This document shows, piece by piece, positions 40,841-49,456 of a stretch of DNA of 64,000 nucleotides. The DNA lies in NCBI RefSeq assembly GCF_004364635.1, contig NZ_SOAX01000001.1, forward strand, positions 186,001 through 250,000, written 5' to 3'. This stretch comes from Halospina denitrificans (GTDB lineage Bacteria > Pseudomonadota > Gammaproteobacteria > Pseudomonadales > Oleiphilaceae). The position numbers and the translations under genes were made by a program. Position 1 is the stretch's first letter. Each line of letters opens with the position of its first letter. The notes under the pieces are model-generated. The model was given only the letters and a program-made list of their open reading frames with translations. It did not search any database and was not told the origin of the DNA.

Positions 40841-41494
40841 ATGCGCTATCAGGATGAGCTGTTTCGTCAGCGGGAAGAGTTGCTGCTGGACACCGCACTT
40901 GCCCTTTTCCGGGAATGCGGCTGGGAGAAGGTGACGGTTTCCCAGCTTGCCGCCCGGGCCGGTGTCGCCAAGGGCACCGTGTACAAGCATTTTGCCAGCA
41001 AGGAGGCCATCTACGCCTCTCTCGCCCTGCGCTTCTCCCGCAGCTGCCTTGAGCAGTACGAATCCATGCCTCATCGGCCATCGCCGCTGGAAAGTATCCG
41101 CGAGGTCATCCGCGCCGCCTTTGCGCGGATGCTGAGCCACCCCCTTGAGGTCCAGCTGTGCCTGCACTGTGATCGACCGGAATTCCAGAGCCGGCTTGAC
41201 GAATCCCAGCGCGGCGCATTCCAGGCCCTGGATGAACAGTACAATGCGCTCTTCCATCGCCTTGTGGAGGCGGCCGTCGCCGCAGGCGAGATCCCCCCAA
41301 AGTCGCCTGAGTCCCTTTATTGGGGCGTGGACGCGGTATTCCAGGGCGTTATGGCGCGTATCGCTGCCGGCGGGCTGGGATTGGAGCGTCATGCAACACC
41401 CAGCCTCGAGATCTATTCCGAGCATGTGGTCGAGTTCATCACCGCCGGACTTCTGGGCCGATTCCCGGATCCCGGCCCGGAGGCGTCACCATGA
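40841..41494 (+). CDS. TetR-family transcriptional repressor of the RND operon
   Basis: 217-residue regulator with an N-terminal helix-turn-helix (WEKVTVSQLAARAGVAKGTV, then YKHFASKEAIYASLAL; residues about 27-60) and an all-helical C-terminal ligand domain. It overlaps the next gene (the RND adaptor) by 4 bases (ATGA). The operator at 40795-40825 sits immediately upstream, so autorepression and control of the pump are likely. Inducer unknown. Confidence 0.9.
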   Translation: MRYQDELFRQREELLLDTALALFRECGWEKVTVSQLAARAGVAKGTVYKHFASKEAIYASLALRFSRSCLEQYESMPHRPSPLESIREVIRAAFARMLSHPLEVQLCLHCDRPEFQSRLDESQRGAFQALDEQYNALFHRLVEAAVAAGEIPPKSPESLYWGVDAVFQGVMARIAAGGLGLERHATPSLEIYSEHVVEFITAGLLGRFPDPGPEASP

Positions 41495-42579
41495 TCAATC
41501 GCTTACCCCGGGGCCCCGTTGCCCTGGCCGTCATACTCACTCTGGGGCTCGTCATCTGGCTGGCGAGCGGCGACATCCGCCAGAGTCGCGAGTCCATGGA
41601 GGATCCATTCGAGGCCGGCACCGATCAGCCCGCCCGTGTCGAGGTCGGGATTCGAGAGGCCACTCCGTATCAACCGGAAGTCGTGCTTCAGGGACAGCTT
41701 GAACCCTGGCGGGCCGTGACCCTGACATCAAAGGTTGCCGGGACGGTTGAGGCGATCCCGGTCGCGCTCGGTGATTCGGTGTCCGAGGGTGATGCCGTGA
41801 TCCAGCTCTCCGAAGAGAGCCGGCGCGAACAGCTCGAACAGGCCCGGGCGGAACTCGAACGCGCCGAAGCCGATCTCAGTGGTGCCTCCCGTCTGCGCGG
41901 TGAGAACCTGGCCTCCCAGTCCGAATTCCTGGCCCGAAAGGCGGATGTTGCCGCTGCCAGGGCACGAGTCAGGACGGCGCGCCTTGGGATGGAGGACTCA
42001 AGCCCGCCGGCCCCGTTCGATGGAGTGCTCAACGAGCGCCCGGTTGAGCTGGGAGATGACGTGCAGCCTGGCGATCCGTTGGCGGAACTGGTCCGGACAG
42101 ACCGGTTAAAGGCGACGGGGCGGGTTCCCCAGCAACAGGCCGGTCGGCTTGAGAGGGGCCAGCCTGTGCGCGTTGTGCTTCTGGATGGGCGCCAGCTTAC
42201 GGGGACGCTGACCTTTATCGCCAGCGCGGCCCATCCGCAGACCCGCAGCTTCCGCATTGAGGCGGAACTGGATAACCCGGGCCAGCTGCGCGTGGCGGGC
42301 TCTACAGCAACGCTGCGAATCGGGCTGGATGAGGTGCTGGCGACGCGTCTCTCGCCAGCTCATCTGAACCTGGATGAACAGGGCAAGCTTGGTGTGAAGC
42401 ATGTTAACGGGGAAAATCAGGTCCGTTTCTCAAGGGTCCGGTTGCTCAGCACGGATAATGACGGCGCCTGGGTTGCGGGTCTGCCTCTTCGGATCCAGCT
42501 GATAACGCGGGGCGCTGGTTTCGTCAGGCCCGGGGAGACCGTGGTGCCGGTTCGGGCCAATGATGGCAGCGAGGGCTAG
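41491..42579 (+). CDS. RND efflux periplasmic adaptor (membrane fusion) protein
   Basis: Adaptor linking an RND pump to an outer-membrane channel. Its 362 residues start with a membrane-anchoring segment (about residues 8-25). The lipoyl/biotinyl-like halves are seen around VTLTSKVAGTVEAIPVALGD and SSPPAPFDGVLNERPVELGD, with an intervening coiled-coil hairpin rich in Glu/Arg/Ala (residues about 105-160). Start and upstream overlap of 4 bases with tetR indicate coupling. No outer-membrane channel gene is in the operon. Confidence 0.92.
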   Translation: MINRLPRGPVALAVILTLGLVIWLASGDIRQSRESMEDPFEAGTDQPARVEVGIREATPYQPEVVLQGQLEPWRAVTLTSKVAGTVEAIPVALGDSVSEGDAVIQLSEESRREQLEQARAELERAEADLSGASRLRGENLASQSEFLARKADVAAARARVRTARLGMEDSSPPAPFDGVLNERPVELGDDVQPGDPLAELVRTDRLKATGRVPQQQAGRLERGQPVRVVLLDGRQLTGTLTFIASAAHPQTRSFRIEAELDNPGQLRVAGSTATLRIGLDEVLATRLSPAHLNLDEQGKLGVKHVNGENQVRFSRVRLLSTDNDGAWVAGLPLRIQLITRGAGFVRPGETVVPVRANDGSEG

Positions 42580-42585
42580 ATCGCC

Positions 42586-45500
42586 ATGCGCCAGCTCATC
42601 TACGCCGCGCTGAACCGGTCCAGGACCACTATACTGACCCTGCTGTTCCTGGTCGTTGGCGGGATCGTGGCCTTCCAGAACATCCCCAAGGAGGCCAATC
42701 CGGATATTGCCATCCCCATGATCTACGTCTCCATGACCCTGGAGGGGGTCAACCCGGAGGATGCGGAACGGTTGCTGATCCGCCCCATGGAGCAGGAACT
42801 GCGCTCCCTGGAGGGAGTCACGGAGATGAGTGCCACCGCTTCCGAGGGCCATGCTTCCATACTGCTGGAATTCGACGCCGGCTTTAATTCCGATAAGGCG
42901 CTGCAGGACGTCCGGGAAAAGGTCGACATTGCCCGCAACGACCTGCCCTCGGAGGCCGATGAACCCCGGGTCAACGAAGTCAATGTGGCGCTTTTCCCGG
43001 TATTGTCCATCGGCCTCTCCGGTCCCCTGTCGGAGGAAGAGCTGATCACCATGGCGCGCCGGCTCCAGGATGAGATTGAAGGCATCCCCGAGGTGCTCGA
43101 AGTGGAGATCGCCGGCGACCGGGAAGACATGGTGGAGGTGGTCGTCGACCCCCAGGTCCTGGACAGTTACGGCATTGATTACGATGAACTGGGAACCCGG
43201 GTCGCACGCAATAACCAGCTCGTGGCGGCTGGCAGCCTGGATACCGGCTCCGGGCGCATGACCATCAAGGTGCCCGGCGTCATCGAGACCCTTGAGGACG
43301 TCATGAGCATGCCGCTGAAGGTGGCCGATGGTTCCGTCGTTACCTTCGCGGATGTCGCGACGCTCCAGCGCACCTATAAGGATCCCAAGGGATTTGCACG
43401 GATCAATGGCGAGCCCGCTGTGGTCCTCGAGATCTCCAAGCGTGCCGGCGCCAACATCATCGAGACCGTCGGCAAAGTCCAGCACCTGATGTCCCGCGCG
43501 GAATCGCGCCTTCCCGAGGCGGTCACCGTCCGCACCATCATGGATCAGTCCGAGGACGTGACCGATATTCTCGGGGACCTGCTCAACAATGTGCTCACCG
43601 CCATCGTGCTGGTGCTGATCATTATCCTCGCCGCCATGGGGCCGCGCTCCGCCCTGCTGGTGGGGCTCACCATTCCGGGGGCATTTCTTTCCGGGATACT
43701 GTTGATATGGACTCTGGGTTACACGCTGAACATCGTCGTACTGTTCAGCCTGATCCTGGTGGCCGGCATGCTGGTGGATGGAGCCATCGTGGTATCCGAG
43801 CTGGCCGACCGTAACCTGCTGGAAGGGCAGTCGCCGGGAACGGCCTGGGCCGAGGCGGCGATCCGCATGGCCTGGCCGGTTATCGCTTCGACCGCCACCA
43901 CCCTGGCGGTTTTCATCCCACTGCTGTTCTGGCCCGGTGTGGTCGGTGAGTTCATGAAGTTCCTGCCCATCACCGTGATCCTGTGCCTGCTGATGTCACT
44001 CGCCATGGCGCTGATCTTTCTTCCTGTTCTCGGTGGCGTGAGTGGTGGTCGATCCGGCGCGGGGGAGCCCGTTCCTTCCGCTTTCGGTAACGCCTACCGG
44101 CGGGTGCTGGATCGCGCGCTGACGTTCCCGGGAAGCACGTTGTTGATCATGCTTGCCGTTATTGCCGTGATCTACGGGGCTTACGCACGTTTCAATCACG
44201 GCGTGGAATTCTTCCCGAGTGTTGAACCGGATTCGGCCCAGGTCCAGGTGCGGGCCCGGGGCGACCTGTCCGTATGGGAGCAGGACGGGATCGTGCGGGA
44301 AGTTGAACGCCGCCTGCAGGGTCTCAGGGAAGTGGAAGCGCTCTATGCGCGCTCCATGACGGACCCCGGTAACCAGATGGCGCCGGATGTGATCGGAACC
44401 ATCCAGTTCCAGTTCCGGGACTGGGATGAGCGCCGCCCGGCCAATACCATTATTGCGGACCTGCGTGAGCGCACCGCCGACATTCCCGGCATTGTCCTCG
44501 AGTTCCGGCAGCAGGAGCAGGGGCCTGGACAGGGCAAACCCATCGAACTCAAGGTCAGGGGGGCCACTTCGGGGGGGCTGGATACCGCCGTCGACCGCAT
44601 CCGCGCGACCATGGGCGAGCTGGGTGGTTTCATGGATGTCGAGGACAATCGCAGCCTTCCCGGCATCGAATGGGAAATTGATGTGAACCGGGACGCGGCC
44701 GCTCGATTCGGCGCCGATGTGGTCAGTGTGGGCAACGCGGTTCGCCTGGTCACCAACGGACTGGTTCTGGCGACCTATCGGCCCGAAGATGTGCGCGATG
44801 AAGTGGATATTCTGGTGCGGATGCCCGAATTCTGGCGCAACCTTGACCAGTTTGAGCGCCTCACCCTGAATACCGAGCGTGGCCAGGTGCCGATCACCAA
44901 TTTCACAACGCTGAGGCCCGCGCCCAAGACGGGCACGCTGCACCGGGTCGACAGCCAGCGCACTGTCACCATCAAGGCCGATGTTGCCCAGGGTGAACAG
45001 GTCAATGAACGGCTGGAGGCGCTCCGCGAGGCGATACCCACCCTGCCGGAGGGCGTTCGGGTGGATTATGCGGGCGAGAACGAGGATCAGCAGGAAGCCT
45101 CGCAGTTTCTCTCCTCGGCGTTCATGGTGGCCATCTTCCTGATGTTCACCATCCTGGTTACCCAGTTCAACAGCCTCTACCAGGCCGTTCTGGTCCTTTC
45201 CGCCATTGTGCTGTCCACCGCCGGGGTACTTATGGGCCTGCTGCTGAATGCCCAGCCCTTTGGTATTGTCATGGTGGGCATGGGGATCATTGCCCTGGCC
45301 GGTATCGTGGTCAACAACAACATTGTCCTTATCGATACCTATAATGTGATGAGAAAGGATGGTCTACCCGCCAGGGAGGCCGCCCTGGAAACCGGGTGCC
45401 TGCGCCTGCGCCCCGTGCTGCTGACGGCCATCACCACGATCCTGGGGCTGATGCCCATGGTCCTGGGCGTGAACGTGGACCTGCTGACACCCTCACTGGG

Positions 45501-45657
45501 CATCAATGCGCCATCCACCCAGTGGTGGACCCAGCTGTCCAGCGCCATCGCCGGCGGTCTTGGCTTTGCGACCGTGCTCACCCTGCTGGTGACACCCGTT
45601 CTGCTTGTGCTCGGTGATGCCATCGGTCAACGTCTTGGAGGTCGAAGTGATGCCTGA
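42586..45657 (+). CDS. RND-family efflux transporter, permease subunit
   Basis: 1023-residue AcrB-like proton-driven pump with twelve membrane helices and two large periplasmic loops. It starts with a TM1 like NRSRTTILTLLFLVVGG. The TM4 proton-relay motif is LVDGAIVVSELADR, which keeps one of AcrB's two Asp (D407-D408); the TM10 lysine position is Asn (GIVVNNNIVLIDTYN). Such changes are common in distant RND groups. It follows the adaptor by 6 bases; the next gene overlaps its 3' end by 8 bases. Substrate unknown. Confidence 0.93.
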   Translation: MRQLIYAALNRSRTTILTLLFLVVGGIVAFQNIPKEANPDIAIPMIYVSMTLEGVNPEDAERLLIRPMEQELRSLEGVTEMSATASEGHASILLEFDAGFNSDKALQDVREKVDIARNDLPSEADEPRVNEVNVALFPVLSIGLSGPLSEEELITMARRLQDEIEGIPEVLEVEIAGDREDMVEVVVDPQVLDSYGIDYDELGTRVARNNQLVAAGSLDTGSGRMTIKVPGVIETLEDVMSMPLKVADGSVVTFADVATLQRTYKDPKGFARINGEPAVVLEISKRAGANIIETVGKVQHLMSRAESRLPEAVTVRTIMDQSEDVTDILGDLLNNVLTAIVLVLIIILAAMGPRSALLVGLTIPGAFLSGILLIWTLGYTLNIVVLFSLILVAGMLVDGAIVVSELADRNLLEGQSPGTAWAEAAIRMAWPVIASTATTLAVFIPLLFWPGVVGEFMKFLPITVILCLLMSLAMALIFLPVLGGVSGGRSGAGEPVPSAFGNAYRRVLDRALTFPGSTLLIMLAVIAVIYGAYARFNHGVEFFPSVEPDSAQVQVRARGDLSVWEQDGIVREVERRLQGLREVEALYARSMTDPGNQMAPDVIGTIQFQFRDWDERRPANTIIADLRERTADIPGIVLEFRQQEQGPGQGKPIELKVRGATSGGLDTAVDRIRATMGELGGFMDVEDNRSLPGIEWEIDVNRDAAARFGADVVSVGNAVRLVTNGLVLATYRPEDVRDEVDILVRMPEFWRNLDQFERLTLNTERGQVPITNFTTLRPAPKTGTLHRVDSQRTVTIKADVAQGEQVNERLEALREAIPTLPEGVRVDYAGENEDQQEASQFLSSAFMVAIFLMFTILVTQFNSLYQAVLVLSAIVLSTAGVLMGLLLNAQPFGIVMVGMGIIALAGIVVNNNIVLIDTYNVMRKDGLPAREAALETGCLRLRPVLLTAITTILGLMPMVLGVNVDLLTPSLGINAPSTQWWTQLSSAIAGGLGFATVLTLLVTPVLLVLGDAIGQRLGGRSDA

Positions 45658-46552
45658 AACCCGCATGGTCAAAAGCAACGGCCTGGAGTTCTGTGTCGAG
45701 GAGCGCGGCGACCCTTCCGGTGAGCCCCTGCTTCTGATCATGGGGTTGGGCGCTCAGCTCACCTTCTGGCCGGAGCCCCTGCTCGAACGCTACGCGGCGG
45801 AAGGCTACCGGGTAATCCGTTACGACAATCGGGATATCGGACTATCCTCGGAAGTCGATGCGCCGCTCCGGGGCCATCCGCTCAAGGCCATGGCACAGTT
45901 CCGGCTCGGGATGCGGATCGACGCGCCCTACACTCTCTATGACCATGCCCAGGATGCGCTGGGGATCATGGATGCCCTCAACATCCGCTCTGCCCATATC
46001 AAGGGTGTCTCCATGGGAGGGATGATCGGGCAGATTCTGGCAGCGAATCACCCCGAGCGCGTGCGCAGCCTTACGCTGGTGATGTCCTCGAACAACAGCC
46101 CGCGTCTTCGCATGCCGAGGGCCGATGTGATCTGGTGGCTCCAGGGGGGTAATATCAAGGGTCACGATGAGGAGGCCGTCGTCGCCCGGGGGCTGGAACT
46201 CTGGAAGCGCATCCAGAGCCCCGCCTACCCCCGGGACCAGGAGGCCACCATGGAACGGATCCGCAACAATTACCAGCGCAGCTATCGCCCCCTGGGCATC
46301 ATGCGCCAGATGCGCGGCGTGCTTGCAACGGGGGATCTGTCACCGGTCACGAGCCGCATCCGCGTTCCCACCATCATTGTTCATGGCACCGCGGACCCGT
46401 TGATACGCCCGGACTCGGCGCGCCGTCTGCATCGGATGATTCCCGGCGCACGCCTGCACTGGGTTGAGGGCATGGGCCACGACCTGCCGGAGGACCTGGT
46501 GGATCTGCTGGCGGACCATACGCTGGGGCTGGCGGGCTCCGTCGAAGGGTAG
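45650..46552 (+). CDS. Alpha/beta-fold hydrolase
   Basis: 300-residue soluble esterase-like enzyme. The nucleophile elbow is GVSMGGMIGQ, the oxyanion region LIMGLGAQLTFW, and the catalytic Asp and His fit HGTADPLIRPDSARR and GMGHDLPEDL. It resembles hydrolases that act on esters or dienelactones. The start ATG at 45650 overlaps the RND pump by 8 bases, so it is the last gene of the TetR-controlled operon. An earlier in-frame ATG at 45605 would lie wholly inside the pump gene. Confidence 0.88.
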   Translation: MPETRMVKSNGLEFCVEERGDPSGEPLLLIMGLGAQLTFWPEPLLERYAAEGYRVIRYDNRDIGLSSEVDAPLRGHPLKAMAQFRLGMRIDAPYTLYDHAQDALGIMDALNIRSAHIKGVSMGGMIGQILAANHPERVRSLTLVMSSNNSPRLRMPRADVIWWLQGGNIKGHDEEAVVARGLELWKRIQSPAYPRDQEATMERIRNNYQRSYRPLGIMRQMRGVLATGDLSPVTSRIRVPTIIVHGTADPLIRPDSARRLHRMIPGARLHWVEGMGHDLPEDLVDLLADHTLGLAGSVEG

Positions 46553-46575
46553 AGCCAACGCCAGCCGTTTCCGGA

Positions 46576-47805
46576 TCAGGCCCTGCGGGGCTTGAAGGCG
46601 TTCAGGCCCATGGCGCCGAAGGTGCTGGCCACCGTAATCCAGGGGCTCAGGCCGGGCTTGGGTTTCCTGCCGTTGGCGTGACGCGCCAGATGGGATTCGT
46701 AATAGGTGATGTCGAGCATCAGCGCCTTATCCAGGTTGCGCAGTCCCGTGGTCGGGCGCTTGATGGCGAGTTTCGCGCCGGCATCCTTCAGAAGGCTCTG
46801 CGGCAGCGCCGGATCCACCGCCAGGGGGCGGGCCAGGCCGACGAGATCCGTGGCTCCGGACTCCAGCGCCTGCTGCATGGCACTGCCGGAGCGGAAACCC
46901 CCGGTAACCATCAGCGGCACATCGGTATGCCGGCGTACCGCGTCCGCGTAGTCCAGGAAGTAGGCTTCCCGCTCGTTCGAAGCCTTGGCCTTGAAGCCGG
47001 TCATGGCCGGTGCCTCATAGGTTCCGCCTGAGATTTCGATCAAGTCGATTCCGGCCTCGGACAGGGCGCGGACCACGTCCATGGATTCCTCTTCACTGAA
47101 TCCATCCTTCATGAAGTCCGCCGAATTGAGCTTGATGCCGACGGGAAAATCCGGTCCCACGGTGTCTCGGATGGCCTGATAGACCTCCAGAACGAAGCGA
47201 CGGCGATTCTCCGGTGAGCCGCCCCATTCATCCGTGCGCTTGTTATGGCGTGGCGACAGGAACTGGCTGACCAGGTAGCCATGGGCACCATGGATCTGCA
47301 CGCCCGAGAATCCGGTTTCCTTCGCCTTGCCCGCGGCAAAGGCAAAACGGCTGATGATGTCGCGGATCTCAGTGTCGGCCAGCTCACGCGGTGTTGCGAA
47401 AAGCTTTTCCAGGCCACGTCCCAGGGGAATTGCCGAGGGTGCCACGGGCTCGCGGCTCAGGAACCGGGGAATCTGCTTGCCGGGATGATTGATCTGCATC
47501 CACAGCCGGGTGGCGTTGACCTGGCCCTCGCTGGCCCATTGCCGGAAGGCATCGAAGTCACTCTGTTCATCAAGGACCACATTTTTGGGCTCACCCAGGG
47601 CATTGCGGTCGATCATCACGTTGCCGGTCATGGCCAGGCCGATGCCGCCTTCCGCCCAGGTCCGGTAAAGCCGGAACAGGCGCTGGTCCGGGTTGTGCTC
47701 GCCATTTCCAAGCTGTTCGCTCATGGCGGATTTGGCCAGGCGGTTCTTGATCGGCGCACCGCGCTTGAGGCGCAGTTCCGTGTTGAGTTCGGGGGTGCTG
47801 GTCAT
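46576..47805 (-). CDS. NADH:flavin oxidoreductase, Old Yellow Enzyme family (NemA-like)
   Basis: FMN-dependent enzyme that reduces activated double bonds such as quinones, maleimides or unsaturated carbonyls. The 409-residue protein is a TIM-barrel: LKRGAPIKNRLAKSAMS at the start, QINHPGKQIPRF (active-site region), GVQIHGAHGYLVSQFLSPRHN (His pair and FMN contacts) and VGLARPLAVDP near the end. The companion TetR regulator lies 34 bases upstream on the same strand, resembling the nemRA arrangement. Confidence 0.92.
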   Translation of the reverse strand: MTSTPELNTELRLKRGAPIKNRLAKSAMSEQLGNGEHNPDQRLFRLYRTWAEGGIGLAMTGNVMIDRNALGEPKNVVLDEQSDFDAFRQWASEGQVNATRLWMQINHPGKQIPRFLSREPVAPSAIPLGRGLEKLFATPRELADTEIRDIISRFAFAAGKAKETGFSGVQIHGAHGYLVSQFLSPRHNKRTDEWGGSPENRRRFVLEVYQAIRDTVGPDFPVGIKLNSADFMKDGFSEEESMDVVRALSEAGIDLIEISGGTYEAPAMTGFKAKASNEREAYFLDYADAVRRHTDVPLMVTGGFRSGSAMQQALESGATDLVGLARPLAVDPALPQSLLKDAGAKLAIKRPTTGLRNLDKALMLDITYYESHLARHANGRKPKPGLSPWITVASTFGAMGLNAFKPRRA

Positions 47806-47839
47806 AGGTGCTCCTCGGTGATCGGGGAAGGAATCGGTA

Positions 47840-48451
47840 TCAGATGTTGGGAGGGGCCGGCGCCATCAGGCAGTCCAGGAGCCAGTCCAGGTCCTGGCGG
47901 AGAATATCGGCCTGGCCCTCAAGCTTCATGCGCAGTATGCCGCCCTCCCAGTGGTTCCAGTAGATATCGGCGAGTGCCCCGGCAGGGATGTCGTCGCGGA
48001 ATTCGCCGTTGCGCTGGCCTTTTTCGACAAGCGGTATAAAGCGCTGGCGCCAGGCCCGGTAACCCTGCTGCAGTGCATGCTGGCAACGCTCGCTGGATGC
48101 GCCAATCTCCGCCGCAAGGTTGCCCAGCAGACAGCCACGGATGCAGCCACGACGCTCAAACTCGGACACCATCATGCGGTACAGGTGACGAATGGTTTCG
48201 CGCGCAGATGACTCCGTACCCTCCACATGCTGATCCATCAGCGCCAGCAGGGTTTCGGTGTAATCGGTGATGATTTCCGCCGTAAAGGCTTCCTTGCTGC
48301 TGAAGTAGTGGTAGAAGGAACCCTTTGGCACCTGGACCCGCTCAAGGATCTCCTTGAGGCCCGTGCCGTGATAGCCCTGCTCGGAGAGCAGTTTCATGCC
48401 CGCGTCCAGAAGCTCCTGGCGCAGGTTGGGATTACGTTGCGTATTTGCCAT
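47840..48451 (-). CDS. TetR-family regulator, NemR-like
   Basis: 203-residue regulator with an N-terminal helix-turn-helix (residues about 25-55; GLKEILERVQVPKGSFYHYF). Its ligand domain has two cysteines in RGCIRGCLLGNLAAE, like the conserved redox cysteine region of NemR-type TetR proteins, plus a later SERC. The palindrome at 48458-48472 lies 7 bases upstream. Electrophile sensing to induce the OYE gene is inferred from this layout. Confidence 0.88.
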   Translation of the reverse strand: MANTQRNPNLRQELLDAGMKLLSEQGYHGTGLKEILERVQVPKGSFYHYFSSKEAFTAEIITDYTETLLALMDQHVEGTESSARETIRHLYRMMVSEFERRGCIRGCLLGNLAAEIGASSERCQHALQQGYRAWRQRFIPLVEKGQRNGEFRDDIPAGALADIYWNHWEGGILRMKLEGQADILRQDLDWLLDCLMAPAPPNI

Positions 48452-48457
48452 GCCAAC

Positions 48458-48472
48458 TAGACCGGTCGTCTA
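48458..48472. promoter_or_regulatory. Probable operator of the NemR-like regulator
   Basis: TAGACCGGTCGTCTA has 5-base arms TAGAC/GTCTA around CGGTC. This is similar to the TAGACC/GGTCTA element described for NemR. It lies immediately before the regulator start, on the promoter side of the regulator-OYE operon. Confidence 0.6.
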
Positions 48473-48561
48473 TTGAGTGATTTTTACCCTACCGGCGTAT
48501 GGTGATGAAGTCAAATTATGGATAATGCCTGCTCATCCGAGTGGTAGGAGTTGCAGGAGCC

Positions 48562-49401
48562 ATGAAAACCTCAGCGGGCTACATGAAGCAGCGCCTCGAA
48601 GCCCTGCACCGAAACCGGCTTTTCGAGGCAGCGGTCATCACCATTATCCTGGTATCCGCCCTGTTGATCGGTGCGCGCACCTATGAGGAGGTCAGCCGCT
48701 TCGACCGCATCATGGGGGTTCTGGACTGGGCGGTGACGATCTTCTTCCTGATCGAGATCCTGATCCGGATGGCGGCGGAACCCCGGCTCCGGGATTTTTT
48801 CCGGGACAGCTGGAACGTCTTCGACTTCTGCATTGTCGTGGCCAGCCTTATTCCCATTGATGATTCCGAGATGGTGCTGCTGGCGCGGCTGCTGCGCATC
48901 TTCCGGGTACTGCGCCTGGTGTCGCTGATCCCCGAGCTGCGTATTCTCATGGCGTCGCTGTTCAAGGCGATTCCGCGCATGGGGTACGTGGTGCTGCTGA
49001 TGTTCATCATCTTCTACATCTACGGGGCCATTGGCAGCTTCCTGTTCGCCCATATCAATGAGTTCCTGTGGGGCAATATCGCGCGCTCGATGCTCACCCT
49101 GTTCCGCATCGCCACCTTCGAGGACTGGACGGATGTGATGTATGAGACCCAGGAGCTCTACCCCTGGAGCTGGATCTACTATCTCACCTTTATATTCCTC
49201 ACAGCCTTTGTCTTCCTCAACATGATGATCGGTATCGTGCTCCAGGTGATGGAAAAGGAAGCCCGGCTCGTGGATGAGGAAAAGGGCGAAGGCGAGGCCG
49301 TGGAAGTGCACCACATCCACGAGAACATGCAGGCGTTGCAGGCGCAGCTTGACCGGATTGAAGCAAGGCTGGAATCGTCCGGGAATAAGCCGGATCCGTG
49401 A
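48562..49401 (+). CDS. Bacterial voltage-gated cation channel (BacNav family)
   Basis: 279-residue single-domain six-helix channel that would assemble as a tetramer. S4 carries regularly spaced arginines (RLLRIFRVLRLV, residues about 110-122), S5-S6 enclose the pore, and residues after about 235 form a Glu-rich coiled coil. The selectivity filter is TFEDWTD at 185-191, where known Na+-selective members have TLESW. The extra acidic residues could favour Ca2+. The ATG at 48562 follows GCAGGAG; an upstream in-frame ATG has no site. Confidence 0.93.
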   Translation: MKTSAGYMKQRLEALHRNRLFEAAVITIILVSALLIGARTYEEVSRFDRIMGVLDWAVTIFFLIEILIRMAAEPRLRDFFRDSWNVFDFCIVVASLIPIDDSEMVLLARLLRIFRVLRLVSLIPELRILMASLFKAIPRMGYVVLLMFIIFYIYGAIGSFLFAHINEFLWGNIARSMLTLFRIATFEDWTDVMYETQELYPWSWIYYLTFIFLTAFVFLNMMIGIVLQVMEKEARLVDEEKGEGEAVEVHHIHENMQALQAQLDRIEARLESSGNKPDP

Positions 49402-49456
49402 TTCCGTGCCATACTGTGAGCGCAACGAGCAATGGACAATCAGGAGAGCAGGGCCT

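Noticed and set aside
48541-48561. Earlier ATG for the cation channel
   Set aside because: No ribosome site, and the added residues are not typical of the family.
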